A stretch of 64,000 nt of DNA from Sporodiniella umbellata (taxonomy: Eukaryota; Mucoromycota; Mucoromycetes; Mucorales; Rhizopodaceae): positions 62,001-126,000 of the forward strand of contig JAIXMR010000079.1 of assembly GCA_025677835.1 (NCBI GenBank). The letters are read 5' to 3'. Positions 1 to 11,225 of the stretch are shown here, one piece after another. The position numbers were made by a program, and so were the translations under genes. The number at the start of each line of letters is the position of its first letter. Position 1 is the first letter of the stretch. Below the pieces are notes generated by a model. That model worked only from the letters and a program-made list of their open reading frames with translations. It had not been told where the DNA came from and searched no databases.

Positions 1-1497
1 AATTGAAAAAATTTAATACTGGCTTTTGTCTTCAGGTCCATAATTTTGAACGATCGTCGGTGTGTGCCTAGTGAAGCCCAAAATTAGGTAATCTGGGGTC
101 CACAAATATTATTTGTCAGGGGAGTTTTTTTTTTTTTTTTGGTTTTATTAGTAATCCAGCCTCTCAAGTTCTTGTACTGCAGAAAACTAAAAAAAAGATT
201 CTGTTTCCATTCAATTTCTCAGAAAATTCTGAAGCAAATCGCTGTCAACATCAACTCTTTTTGAGTATTCCTGGTTGAAAAGGTGAGACAATATCTTCAT
301 TTTTCTAATGCCGCTAAAGGAAATTTGCGCAGGACTCTATTTGGCATTTGCGAAATTGTTTAGTCTCTGTTTTAGCCCTATAGCTGGATAAAATATTTAT
401 GTAGTGCGCCCTTGAGACAAAAAATTGTATTAAATGTAGAAGGCCATGATGCAAAAGAGGTCTGGCGGAAAATCTGCTAAACTAATATCTAGCTTGAGCC
501 CTATCAAGTCACAGAGGATGCGTATAAATATACATATAAATCAAACAGTTTGCTGACTCGGTTCTGTACACCCCAGCAGTTGTTTATCATATTTTGCTCG
601 AGACACACTTTTCCAGCAGAGGTTTATGTGGAGTCATTCCTTATTTTTGCTCTTTTTGTTTCGCTTTTTGTATCAAACAGTCGAGCTGCTGCGTTACTTG
701 AAAAATTACAGATGGTAAAAACGTTTCTCATCATGCCGAAGCTTATACAGCATTATGAGCAGTTTAAACATAGATTAAACTAGTTATATAAAGCTAAAAT
801 TGGCTAAAACTAAAATACTTTTGTAAGCGCCTTGGCGGCTCTTTTAGGAGTTTCACATTCGTACAAAGGAGGAAGGGGAATCGAAGTACTTAAAGAACGT
901 AACAACCTTAGAGTTTCAACTAATTGTGAATATAGGACAACGTTTTTTTGTTTCGAGGTGTGTTTTGACAAGAAAAAACTCCAAGCTTGAAAAGCCTGTA
1001 CGAAAATTTAGTATTGTTATACAGCTGTAACAAACTAAAAATAGAGCCAAATATTTTATGTTTTCTTCTAAGTTCTGTGTACTATATATGGGTTTTTTTT
1101 ATTTTGAGTTTTTCAATGTTTAGGCAGACAAACTGAGCTTCAAATGCTTGGTTTTTGTTCCCAAAACGAAAACAGAAACGTTTTCTTTTTAAGAAAAAAA
1201 TCAAAATATAAAACAAAAAGGAAACACAAAGTAACGATACAAGAGTTTTTATGCTTTGGAAGCGAGCAAAAAGTCAATAATGACTACCTCAATATGACAA
1301 AATTGTGCAATAACATGAAGAATCGCAAAATCAAAATGCCATAACAATTATTAAGCCTTGTGTTACACAGACTTATTAATCCAAAACTTGCATACAAAAA
1401 AAAAAAGAACTGGATTATTAATCGAGCAACTATAAATTGTTCTTGAACTCCCTTCTTTACCTTTTGTTATTAACAAAAAAAAATAGCGAATTCTAAA
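1..1497. other. gene-free AT-rich left flank
   Basis: I see no gene here. The open frames are short, are rich in Lys, Asn, Phe and Leu, and match no family I recognise. There is one poly(T) run near position 125. The last few hundred bases must hold the promoter and 5' UTR of the glutathione transferase gene that starts at 1498. Its 3' part is pyrimidine-poor and A-rich. Confidence 0.6.
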
Positions 1498-2414
1498 ATG
1501 ACATATGGTAAATATATGGAGAGGGAGAGTGTTGAGCCATGTCTGATTTTTGGGGCTAGATAATATCACCCTCTATACTGCCCGCGTTTGTCCTTTTGCT
1601 CAACGCGCTGCTATTGCATTAAAAGAGGCCAATGTAGAACACGAAACGGTGGAAATTGATTTGTTGAATAAACCGGATTGGTAAAAAATACAAAAGATCA
1701 ATATGTACCTATACATGTACATATCTACATCGTAGTAAACGGTGCGAGCTAACCATCAATTTAGGTATGGGGAAATTAACCCTGATTTAAAGGTTCCTGC
1801 ACTTACGATAGGCGATGAGAAGCTTGCAGAATCTTTAATTATTATCGAATATATTAACGACCGTTTCCCGGACAAAAAGTAAGTTTTAACTCCATTGCCT
1901 ATAAAAAAGACTAAAACAAAGTAGCCTGTTACCCAAAGACCCTTTAAAGCGTGCTCGTATCCGCTACTTTATCGAGTTTTTTTTTTCAAAGTTTTTCTCC
2001 GAATATTACAAATATTTAACGAATTATCGTGAAAGCGATGCCCTCTCCACCTATGAGAAAAATGCAAACATAGCTTTGAAAAAAGTAAGCTAAAAACTAT
2101 TCTACTATACTACAATACCATTAACAGCTGCTAAATAGGTCAATGAATTACTAGTTCAACAGTCTGCCTCCGGACCTTACTTTTTAGGTACAGAGTATTC
2201 TCTTGCAGATATCGCCATTGTTCCCTTCTTGGGCCGTGTCTTAGGATTCCACAAACTGGCTTTAAATGGATACGAGTTCCCTGCCTTAAAAGAATACCCT
2301 AGACTAGCAGAATTCTTTTCAGCTAACTTGGATAGGCCTTCATACAAAGAAACTTTCTGTGGAGACAAGACGTATGTCGATGCTGCTAAAGTAAAATATA
2401 ACATTGCTAAATAA
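1498..2414 (+). CDS. omega-like glutathione S-transferase
   Basis: Predicted exons are 1498-1507, 1560-1680, 1765-1878, 1925-2084 and 2139-2414, giving 226 residues. All introns are GT-AG and all phases agree. The N-terminal half is a thioredoxin fold with the motif CPFAQR (Cys at about residue 14), which in omega-class and related transferases is the catalytic cysteine used for glutathione-dependent thiol transfer or dehydroascorbate reduction. The ESLIIIEYIND segment fits the conserved glutathione-binding turn. The C-terminal half is helical with the GST_C pattern SLADIAIVPFLGR. The length is normal for the family. The first coding exon is only 10 bases; the start was chosen because splicing there gives an unbroken N-terminal beta strand. 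The protein is probably cytosolic. The family call is firm; the class assignment is inference. Confidence 0.85.
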
Positions 2415-2781
2415 ATACTGTAATTTAAGAAAGCCTGAAAATCATGTTTTATACACGGAAAGTGATGAACTTTTTTCTTTTAAAATTTAAGCACTGTTAC
2501 TTATACAAATGCTTCATCGTTTAATACATTAAAGTCTTTTATATCAAAGACTGCTTTAAGCATTTAAAGCTATTGATTTTTATAAGCGATTCTCTTTTTT
2601 ATTACTGTAATGATTTGGTTGGTTTTGCTTTGTATTTCAATAACATTTTGCTATAAATACTCAATAAGCCACGTAAGGCCTAATTTCAAAAGATTTGAAC
2701 ACATATCGTCTCTATCTTTTTTTTCCCTTCTCTTTTATTTGTTTGTTTTCTTATCCGACAATAATACAATATTCTGGCCTT

Positions 2782-4083
2782 ATGAACGCCCTTTTACAAG
2801 TAAACCAGGTACCACCTGTGCTTCTTGGACGTATCCTTTTACAGTTACACGTTATTCCTCATAATGACCAAACAGATCTTCTCGGTCTTATTGCGGCAGG
2901 TCTGCAGCTTTATGGAAATACCAACGACTTGGATGCTTTTTTAAACTATTGTCAGGCAGCGGCTGCTTCTAAAGAATGGCAATGGAGAAATTATACCATA
3001 GAAAGTCAGGAAGATTGGAACAAAGCAATCTACAAAAAGGAGTGTCCTTTAGTGGGCCTAAGGTTCTTTCTTGCTTCAGATTTAGTAAATATTTGCTTTG
3101 CAATTGACTGAGAAAATCTTATATTTTGTTGTTGGGCACAAAAGGAAAGAAGCAATGTACAGCTAGTAAGGCATAGCAAAACCATTCTACTTGGTCAACG
3201 ATTTGCTTATAATCACAACGAAGAATTTGTGCCCCTAAATTACGTTTTACAAGATGCGAAAGATTACTTTTCTCAATGCGAATCTTCTCCTGAAAATAGT
3301 GCGCTACAAGAAGTGTTGGATCTACGGCTTGGCTGTTTTGCACAGGATATGAATACGTTAGAAAGGGAGAGCAACGAATTGGATAATACAGAATATCATC
3401 TAACAGGAGCGATCATGGCTAGCAACGAACACCCTATGTGTTGTTTGTATATGAGGGATTTTGCCGAGTCACCAGAGGGGTTGAACTGGCGAATATTTGG
3501 TCTGGAAGAAGAAAAAAGGGTAAATAGGAATTGTATGAGGTTGTGGTGTATGTCTGTGTTTGTTTTTAATATGTGAAACATGTCCTAGATTTCTTGCGCA
3601 CAAGCAATTATAGACATTCGCAGAACAGGAAGATATGCAGTTAGTGAATTTTCAAAACGCTATCGGCCTTTGTATTTATTTTACTGTAATCAAGAAATAC
3701 TTGTAACGCCTGTTGAGGAGCAATCTGAGGAGGTACAACAGGCAGTGCCTGAAAATAGTCAGATATCGTGGGAAGACTACACAGTCGAACAGTGTGATGG
3801 TGATGAGCTTACACATGAGGAAGGCGCGCTTTGTATTCACTGTGGAATTGAAGATATCGTAGACGATGTCAATGACATATTTATTTGCGAGTCTTGTGAG
3901 AGCGGTGTACATCAGCTTTGTGAAAATCCGCCTATTCAAAACTATGAAAAAGAAATCGACCCCTGGTTTTGTAGAGCATGCTGCCGACAAAAAAACCTTC
4001 CTATTCCACAGCAATTGCCGTTGTTGAAAAGAAAAAGGGAAGAAGATATACCTTTTGGCTTGAACAAAGTGAATAAATCGTAA
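2782..4083 (+). CDS. PHD-finger protein with unassigned N-terminal region
   Basis: Predicted exons are 2782-3084, 3145-3519 and 3589-4083, giving 390 residues. The last quarter holds a C4HC3 PHD finger: CIHC, CESC, then HQLC and CRAC, spread over about 50 residues. PHD fingers usually read the methylation state of histone H3 tails, so a chromatin role is likely. The tail after the finger is basic (KRKREED) and may be a nuclear localisation signal. The first 250 residues are predicted helical, with a cysteine-rich patch, and match no domain I know. An ATG at 2695 in the same frame would add a hydrophobic leader, but that stretch looks like a pyrimidine-rich 5' UTR, so I prefer 2782. The neighbours, GST and Mex67, are on the same strand and functionally unrelated. 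Confidence 0.75.
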
Positions 4084-4529
4084 TTAGTCAAGGAAAAAAG
4101 AGTTATAAGTTAGAGAAAGCCTTTGCTATTTGGTTTATTCAGACTTGTATAGTGCTCAAAAACATCAACACGATTTTGGTTTTTTAAAAAGTCCGAAGCG
4201 TATCAAAAGGCTTTAGTGAAAAATAGAAAACATTTGAGACATGTATAGCCACCGTGTCAACAGATGGCGCTTTTTGAGATTTTCAGAGTTAAATTTAAAC
4301 AGTTTGAAAAAGCAAAATATAGACGGTCTGGTTATGACTTTTGCTTTGGAATAAAGCTTTGAAGCAGAACAAAGGGGAAGCTGTTTATTTAAAAAAAAAT
4401 TAAGTAAGTGAGATCATCGTGACTGCGCCATAGGATCCCTTTCTCCCATTTTAAAGACAAGCGCTTGATTTTTAGTACCGCTCTTTTTCTTTCAATATTG
4501 ATACACATATATTTTTTTTCTGAAAAATC
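4084..4529. other. intergenic spacer before Mex67
   Basis: There is no gene in this 446-base spacer. It must carry the terminator of the PHD gene and the promoter of the downstream gene. I see no clear TATA box. A run of A and a T-rich stretch lie just before the start codon at 4530. Confidence 0.5.
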
Positions 4530-6587
4530 ATGGACAACAACGCTCATTGGAGAGGAAGAGGCAGAGGCCGCGGAAATAATAGAGGGGGTAGAGGTCGAGG
4601 CCAAAGCCATGATCAACCATCGTCGTCTATTATGTCCAGATTAGGTCCAGTCAGTATACCAATAGACGACGCCCCTCCTCCTGTTGAGAGAGATGGCCGA
4701 GCTTTTTCAAAAAACAATACTCATCGCGGACGCGGGAGAGGAGGAGGAGGCTTTAATAGTCGCCGATTCGAAAATGAATTTGTAGAAGAAGATATCGAAA
4801 TGAGGCCGTAAAGGATAATTTTTTACAAGGACAACAGCATTTGCTTATTTTGCGATTTTTTTTATTTAGTGGAGACACATCAGATTTTGTTGTCATTGTA
4901 ATTATTGTTTCTGCTTAAAACAGTTGAAACTAGCTTAACTTTTTTCTCTTTTTTTTTTTTTTTTAGGTTGAGGGTCATCCTAAAGGTTCTGAAAAGACGT
5001 TGATTGACTTTTTGACTCGAAAGTGCAAAGTCCCATGGCAACCGATTAATGTAAAACGAAAAACCGCTTCAAAAGATTATATTTTACTTACAGGTTTTCA
5101 GGTGGACTATAGAGGAAGTGCAGTGCATATCACAGTGGCAAGTAGACATGAATCAAATGCTTTAAGCAGATTAGATAACTATGAGTTCCGAGGAGTCAAT
5201 GTAATATGCTTTAGAAAGAAAAAAAAAGACGATTATTTATTGATTTTGTTCTCTGTAGCTTTCAATCACCCAAAAGTTAGGCGATAATCAGCGAGGCAAG
5301 AGAAAGTATGAAAGCAACACAACAAACGGAAGCAGCGGAGGCGGAGGCTCTTCTTATTTGATTGAATTCATACAAAACCGATGGAATGCACAAAGTGGGT
5401 TTCTTGATATGGAAGAATTACCCCCAACCTCTCACTCGATAGCTCGTGTCATATCTCAACTATTAAGGGAAGCTAAGCAGCTATTCGGCGACTCTGTAGG
5501 ATTTTTCAAAGAAAAAAGTATTTATATTTACATGTGTACATTAGGTTACTACTATTTCTTTTGCTAAAAACAAACTATACTCGGTTGCGCCTATTGATAT
5601 GATTGCAGACACATTCCCTAATTTAAAAAACCTATCCCTTAGAGATAACGAGATTGCTGAATACCACGGTTTAGACAGGCTGTCCAACAAAAAGATACAG
5701 CTCCATGAGCTAGTTTTGTCTGGCAATCCAATTCAAACCAAGAGCGACTACAGAAGGTGAGACTTTTGAAACCAAAAACAAAACAACCTATGTGTATATC
5801 CCAACTTACTTTAAAAGTGAGGTGATAAAACGATTCCCTTCGATCCAATATTTGGATTCAGAACCTATTCAATTAGCAGGTCAGCCAGCTTTTCAACAAC
5901 CGCAGACAGCCTCTTTGGGCGTCCCCGTCCTGTCCAATTTTTTCGATCAAGACAGCTCACGCATGGTGGCTCAGGACATGCTATCTAAATATTTTCCTAT
6001 CTTTGACTCGAACCGGGCAGCATTAATAGATCTATATGAAGCGCAATCAACATTTTCTGTTGTTTTTAGTCATGGTAACTATAGTCAAGAGAATGTTTGG
6101 GGAAGCAGCCAAGGTAATTACACCCATAGCCCAACAAAAATGTGGTATTTGACGTTTCTTTCTATTATAGTAAAGCCTACCCAGCGTATTATTGTTGGAA
6201 ACGAAGCCATCGTAAAAAGATTGTGTTCACTACCTGCAACGTTTCACGACCTATCTAGAGCTGAAAACTTTGTTACCGATGCATGGCAAGTACCAGGAAC
6301 ACAACCCACATATCCCGTTGTTTTGTTCTTGACTGTTCATGGTGAATTCAACGAACTTCCTATTGGAACAACCTTTTCTTTTGATCGTACCCTTGTTGTG
6401 GCCCCTTCAACGCCGGGCTCAAGGTAAGAAAAAAAAAAATAGTTTATGCTCTCTCAAAACACTAATCTTGAGGCTTTTATTTGTCTACTTTAGAGCACAT
6501 ACTGCAGGCTGGAGTTATGTTATCTTGACAGACTCTCTCATTGTGCGTCCATTTTCATGTAAACCTGCATCTTTATTGACTGTTTAA
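4530..6587 (+). CDS. mex67: mRNA export receptor Mex67/NXF1
   Basis: Predicted exons are 4530-4807, 4870-4897, 4967-5200, 5259-5495, 5545-5756, 5818-6113, 6171-6423 and 6494-6587 (543 residues). Mex67/NXF1 pairs with Mtr2/NXT1 and carries bulk mRNA through nuclear pores. The order of parts is: an Arg-Gly-rich N-terminus (repeated RGRG), an RRM-like fold (VVIVEGHPKG, FRGVN), leucine-rich repeats (LKNLSLRDNEI, LHELVLSGNP), and an NTF2-like domain (YFPIFDSNRAALIDLY, LPATFHDLSRAENFVTDAW, FNELP). The 28-base exon at 4870-4897 restores both the frame and the first RRM strand. The 57-base intron at 6114-6170 is a multiple of three without stops, so it could be retained. The usual C-terminal UBA-like domain, which binds FG nucleoporins, is absent: the stop follows the NTF2-like domain at once, and AATAAA lies at about 6599. 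Confidence 0.9.
4870..4897 (+). other. 28-base micro-exon of mex67
   Basis: The exon is bounded by TTTATTTAG upstream and GTAATT downstream. It supplies one base plus nine codons (GDTSDFVVI) that complete the first beta strand of the RRM-like domain and join phase 2 to phase 0. Skipping it breaks the reading frame. Confidence 0.8.
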
Positions 6588-6682
6588 TCGCAACTGCAAA
6601 TAAAGTCCGTACACACATATACACACACACACAAAAATTAAACTTTATTATATTCTACATTTTTTCTTTCAGTACTGAACCA

Positions 6683-7331
6683 TTACTGAAAGCTGGGGCC
6701 TGAAGGCCATTGTTTACCAGAGTCTTCTGGTATATTGGTTTGTCCAGGCATTTTGCCTGTTTTTTCCAACTCCTCTATTTCTTTTGCAGCTAGTTAAAAA
6801 AAAAAAAAAGAAGGATCGTTAACCATCTGTTTTTGGCTGGTAAAAAAAAGAAAAAGAAGAACACTTTACTAAGAAATCGACCGCCCGGTCCCCTTGGTCT
6901 ACGCATAGCATGTTTGTGGCGACTTTCGTGTAGATATGGTTTTCTTGCTCTTGTCAGTTTGTTTTGCTCTTCTATTTTAGCTCGAACTGCTCTACGCTTT
7001 AAGATGCGATGATACTGCTTTGCATTCACATACAGTGGCTCTTCAGCCGTACCAAGATCAGCGGGTTGTGTCTCCGCTGGCCGGTTATAAGCTAATGGTG
7101 GTGAAGATTGTATCCCTGGGGGCTAAAAGGAAAAGAAAGTGGTGAGATATCTCTCTCTTTCTCTCTTGGCTCTATGAGACTTACCATCTGATAATGGGGG
7201 TGTTGAGCTTGACCTGATTGATATAGCGTAGGTCTTGAATCCGAGTGCTGTAGCTCTAAATTAGGATTTGGATAAGTGTAAACCTCATTGGGATGAAGCA
7301 TTGTTTGTGGCTGTGATGTGGAGTCTGTCAT
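6683..7331 (-). CDS. CCAAT-binding factor subunit NF-YA/HAP2
   Basis: Predicted exons on the minus strand are 7185-7331, 6870-7122 and 6683-6789 (168 residues). NF-YA is the sequence-specific subunit of the trimeric NF-Y (HAP2/3/5) complex that binds CCAAT boxes. The signature is complete: [20 protein letters not shown], which docks on NF-YB/NF-YC, then a short linker, then [20 protein letters not shown], which enters the minor groove at CCAAT. The N-terminus is Gln/Pro/Ser-rich, as in activator regions, but short. The last exon adds an acidic tail with no known domain. The gene converges on mex67; the two stop codons are 95 bases apart, so the 3' UTRs probably overlap. Three AGCCAAT boxes lie within 126 bases upstream of the start. 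Confidence 0.95.
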
Positions 7332-7951
7332 TCTTCAGCCAATGAAATAGATAGTGGCGCGCGCGCAATCAATAGAAGGGAGTCTGAATCAAATAAAGTA
7401 TATTGGCTACTTGTGAAGTACAATACACAAATAACGAGAGAGAAAAAAGTATTGGCTCGTAAAATCTTTTTTTTTTTTTTTGAAAAGAATTTATTTTATA
7501 TGACGTATACATGATTTGGGCTAGTAAACGTCACAGGCTCTGCTTAAACGTCTTGGGCAACCTACAAGGGTCTATGAAATGCTATGAGACTCACCAAAAC
7601 ATGAAATAAAAAGAAACCGCCAGATAATGTAAAACTTGCTAGAATGTTTGTTTTGTGAAGCTGCTCTTTTTTTTTCTGCGACACTTGAAAACAAAGAAAA
7701 GCTTTAAAATTGAATATTTGTGTAACAAAGCATCCTTTTCTTATTGCAGAATCTAATAGTTAAAAACAAAGGTGTACTAAACAAACCCTAGGGCTACTAC
7801 TAAACTGTGCCATGTCATAAAAAAAAAACACAAAAATACGGCTAGTACTCAAAAAAAAAAAAAAAAAAGGCAGGGAGGTCAGATTACAAACAATAAACAA
7901 AAAAAAAGCGTTTGTAGTTGTACAATTGACAAACGCGTTTTTATTAAAAGA
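7332..7951. other. spacer between NF-YA start and transportin end
   Basis: No gene is seen in this 620-base stretch. Its left part is the NF-YA promoter, with AGCCAAT boxes and a GCGCGCGC patch near 7357. Its right part is the 3' flank of the transportin gene, with several A-rich runs and an AATAAA read on the minus strand near 7941-7946. Confidence 0.5.
7337..7457 (-). promoter_or_regulatory. three CCAAT boxes upstream of the NF-YA gene
   Basis: AGCCAAT lies at 7337-7343 on the plus strand and its reverse complement ATTGGCT at 7402-7408 and 7451-7457. All three match the core NF-Y consensus with the preferred AG in front. They sit 6, 71 and 120 bases upstream of the NF-YA start codon. The first may fall within the 5' UTR. 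The link to autoregulation is inference. Confidence 0.6.
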
Positions 7952-8073
7952 TCATTCAAGCAGGTTCAGAATGGATTGTTGCGTCTCCTTCTCTAGTAAA
8001 GAAAAAGCGGATTCCCACTCAGCTTTGTATGTAGTCTGATATAATATTTTCAAAACCTTTTATATGTATATAC

Positions 8074-8113
<40 letters not shown>

Positions 8114-9808
8114 ATTTAAATAAATAAATAAAAAAAAAGAAGAAAAAAAGCAAGAGTGAGTTTTAGTCACACAACATACATGTAGGAGAGGGTACTCACG
8201 TTATTAAGATTCTTTAACAGCAAAGGTGAAGGAAAGTTCAAGTTTGACGCAGCCACCAGGAATAGATAGAGAGCCTATAGCATGCTTTTGGTAAGAAAAA
8301 TCAAATACTTAAAAGAGCGTACACATACATTCTGTACGCCTTCAGGATTTAGCCTAATCATGGTACAAAGACCTCTAAAAGCAGAATCCTTTTCCTCCCC
8401 TTCTCGGACAAACGTTGACTTTTTTAGCCATGGCTGAACAAACTGTGATAGATACGGTGAAACGTGTTTACCCCAGGTGAGCCCCAGTCTCCCTAAGGTA
8501 ATCATAGCGTTTTCTTTAATCTTATCTTCACCTTGTTCTAATAGATATATCAGCTTCTCGACCAGACCTGGAACATATTCACTCGAATTTGTTTCCCAGC
8601 GCATGACAATCTCACCAATAGCCCAAAGAGCGTTGTTGTACACCGAAGTTGTACATTGTGGGTTTTGGATAGCGCGAACGAGGCTATCGAAAATATCAGG
8701 AACATAGGGTTCTAGTAGGTCAAAGCAGTCCATAGTGACATCGCCAATTAACATAAACGTTGATTGTAATACATCAGAGACAGGGTACTATTGCAAACAT
8801 TAAGTCAAAAACAATTTTTTTTTTTTTTTTTTTTTTTACATGAATACAGGCTGCCAGTAACGGCAGTAGAGGAGGGCTGGTTTTTGAAAGCAAGGGTCTG
8901 ATGCCAGGACCCAAGCCACGAACAATACCCGAGAGCAAATCGAGAGCAGCAATGAGAACTTGGATGTTGGGCGTATCTTCTATATCCGTACATTCCTCCA
9001 CACAGATCTGTAACTGTAATGTATTGGAGATAAGCTGCACGCACCTTGACAAAACGGGTTCAACAAACGGTTGGAATCCTGTTCCCAGCGCTGTAGTGAT
9101 TGGGGAAAGACACTGTATTCAATTAGGATATAGCCAAGCCCACTCTTTTTCTGGGAACAGTCTTACCTCCAACAAAGGATATAAATCCGTGTCGTTATCC
9201 GCCAGTTCGTTCCATTTTGTGATGAGGGGGGGCATAAGCAGTCGGATGTAGGTTGGGTTGTTTAAAGCCTCTTTAACAGCATCTGCTAAGGTGCCCAGGG
9301 TATCGTAAAGGATCAGTCTATTTTTACGGTGATAAAAAGCAAATGCTCTATTTGTTTGAATCAGGATGGAATAAATGTAGGGGATAATACGATGAGAAGC
9401 GCTCTCTTCCATGATTGTGATGGCTGTACAGGCAGAAAGCTGTACCTGCTTGTTTGTATCCAACGTTCTGTTTAACAATGCTGATAACACAGGCTCAAAA
9501 TACGTTTCACGCCCTTCCTTGTTTGTATCGTATTGGGCCACTAGCCATTTTGAGAAGCGACTAATGACCCAGCAGGAAGTTGCACGAATAAGTGGCTAAT
9601 AAAGCGCTGTGTTTAGATCAACATTTATATATATATATATATATCTATATACACGCAGATAGCACATTTTTTACCTGTGGGTCTTGCAAAGTATTTAGCA
9701 AGTAAGGAATCAGCTGAATAAGGCAGTGGCCAATCACCTCAATACCACCTATACCATTATGTTGAGTTTCCCAAAAAAGAAAAACATACTCTTTTCTTGT
9801 TATATATA

Positions 9809-9844
<36 letters not shown>

Positions 9845-11225
9845 GGTAAATCACCTTCAGCTGCTGCGCCTAAAGCCAATATGCCACTTTCACGAACCAA
9901 CCAGTTTGGATCATGAAGGTTTTGATTCAAGAGTTGATCCAAAAGGATGGAGACAAAGTCCCCACCTAGGGCGATAGACAGAGCCTCCAAGGTCCCTGCG
10001 CTGGATTCTCGTAAGGTGATTTGAGAATAAAACTCTTCGTCATCGAAATCTTCCATTTCATCGTCATATTCCTCATCGTCTGTTGTGTTTTGCAGTTCGT
10101 CTGATTCGGCTTCATCGAGCGGACGGTGGTGGATTAAGTCTTTGGGACAGGGACAAGGGCTGGTATTATTGTAGATGATGTCGCCCTTGCGTGAAAGCTC
10201 GGAAAGATCGCTTTCTGAATAGACCATGATTTTGAGTAGGCACCGCACGAGCCGTGGCAGGTACGGTATCAGATCGTGATGGTAAAGGTCTGCGTGAGCG
10301 TATTCGACCCAGAAGTCACAGGCGCAGAGGGCCACTGCCTCGTCCGAATCGCCAGTGTTCTCGATCATGTATTCGATGGTGGGATTTAGATACGGCTTGA
10401 GTTGTTTGGGGTGCAGTTGCCAAAGCATGGTCAATGTCCGGCTCAGCTCCTGTCGTACATAAGGGTCTGTGTCAGTGGTGATAGAGTAAAGGGCTTGTAA
10501 GACATGGCTGGTATGGCGGCTGAAGGCGCGGAAGGGTATGAGTTGTCGAATGCCATCGATCGCTTTGGCTCGTCCCTGGCTGGATCGTGGGTGGGTGACT
10601 ATCTTGACCAGCTTCAGAGGGATCTGGTTCAGTGGCTGGATATCCTCATCCAATTCTCGGGCTGACTCTTTACAAACAGCCACTAGGGTATCTAACGCAG
10701 TCTGGGTTTATTTGGCGTGAGTCCTTTTTAGAATGAATCGTACCTCAACAGCTAATGAATCTATACTTTCCAATTGACTGAACAAAAAATCGAACGCTTC
10801 CAGCCACTGGCATACTCGGCCTTGGCTGATCATTAGTGACATGACCGAAGATACGATGCCAGAAACGAGCGAGTCTGGAAACGTCAAGGCCTCGATACAT
10901 GTCTGTTTGATATAATCGACTGCAGAGGCTGAAGAACAGTGTAGGTTGTTTTTTATGTTCCTTTCGAGTTGTTTTCCGGCATATATCCTGGTGTTGATAT
11001 CCAAATCGGTGGATTTTATTAAAATGTGAATCAAATAGGCACTATAGTATCGGTTTTCGTTCAATAATTCCAATCTCTGTAAAAGATAAGTTTCGTGCCA
11101 CTTTTTTTTTTTTTGTTTCTTACTTGATTCCAAAGCCCTTGATCTTGAGCATTAGGAGCGGAAGCATTCCTTAGTATAATGATCAGCTCTCTTAATCTCT
11201 GCTGATCAGGTTGCCACAACTCCAT
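7952..11225 (-). CDS. kap104: transportin (karyopherin beta-2, Kap104 type)
   Basis: Predicted exons on the minus strand are 11124-11225, 10744-11076, 9855-10701, 9675-9748, 9167-9595, 8840-9112, 8329-8787, 8200-8274 and 7952-8056. All phases agree and the product is 898 residues, the same length as human transportin-1. Transportin imports proteins with PY-type nuclear signals (RNA-binding proteins, some ribosomal proteins). HEAT repeats run along the whole protein. There is an acidic loop in the middle (DDEEYDDEMEDFDDEEFY) that lets RanGTP release cargo. Diagnostic segments include WLVRESGILALGA, SCWVISRFSKW, FVEPVLSRCVQL, NNALWAIGEI and EKDSAFRGLCTMI. The intron at 9749-9854 carries a long poly(A) and a (TA)n run on the coding strand. 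Confidence 0.95.
8061..8114. repeat. (TA)n-(TG)n microsatellite in a transportin intron
   Basis: A TA-rich run passes into a TG run inside the last intron of the transportin gene. The length is likely variable between strains. Confidence 0.8.

Noticed and set aside
1144..1344. Lys/Asn-rich frame in the left flank
   Set aside because: The composition is that of random AT-rich DNA. There is no domain, promoter or splice support.
8329..8787. Possible frameshift in transportin near 8760
   Set aside because: A first reading suggested an extra base, but recounting the bases gives a 459-base exon in phase and an unbroken VSDVLQSTFMLIGD segment.
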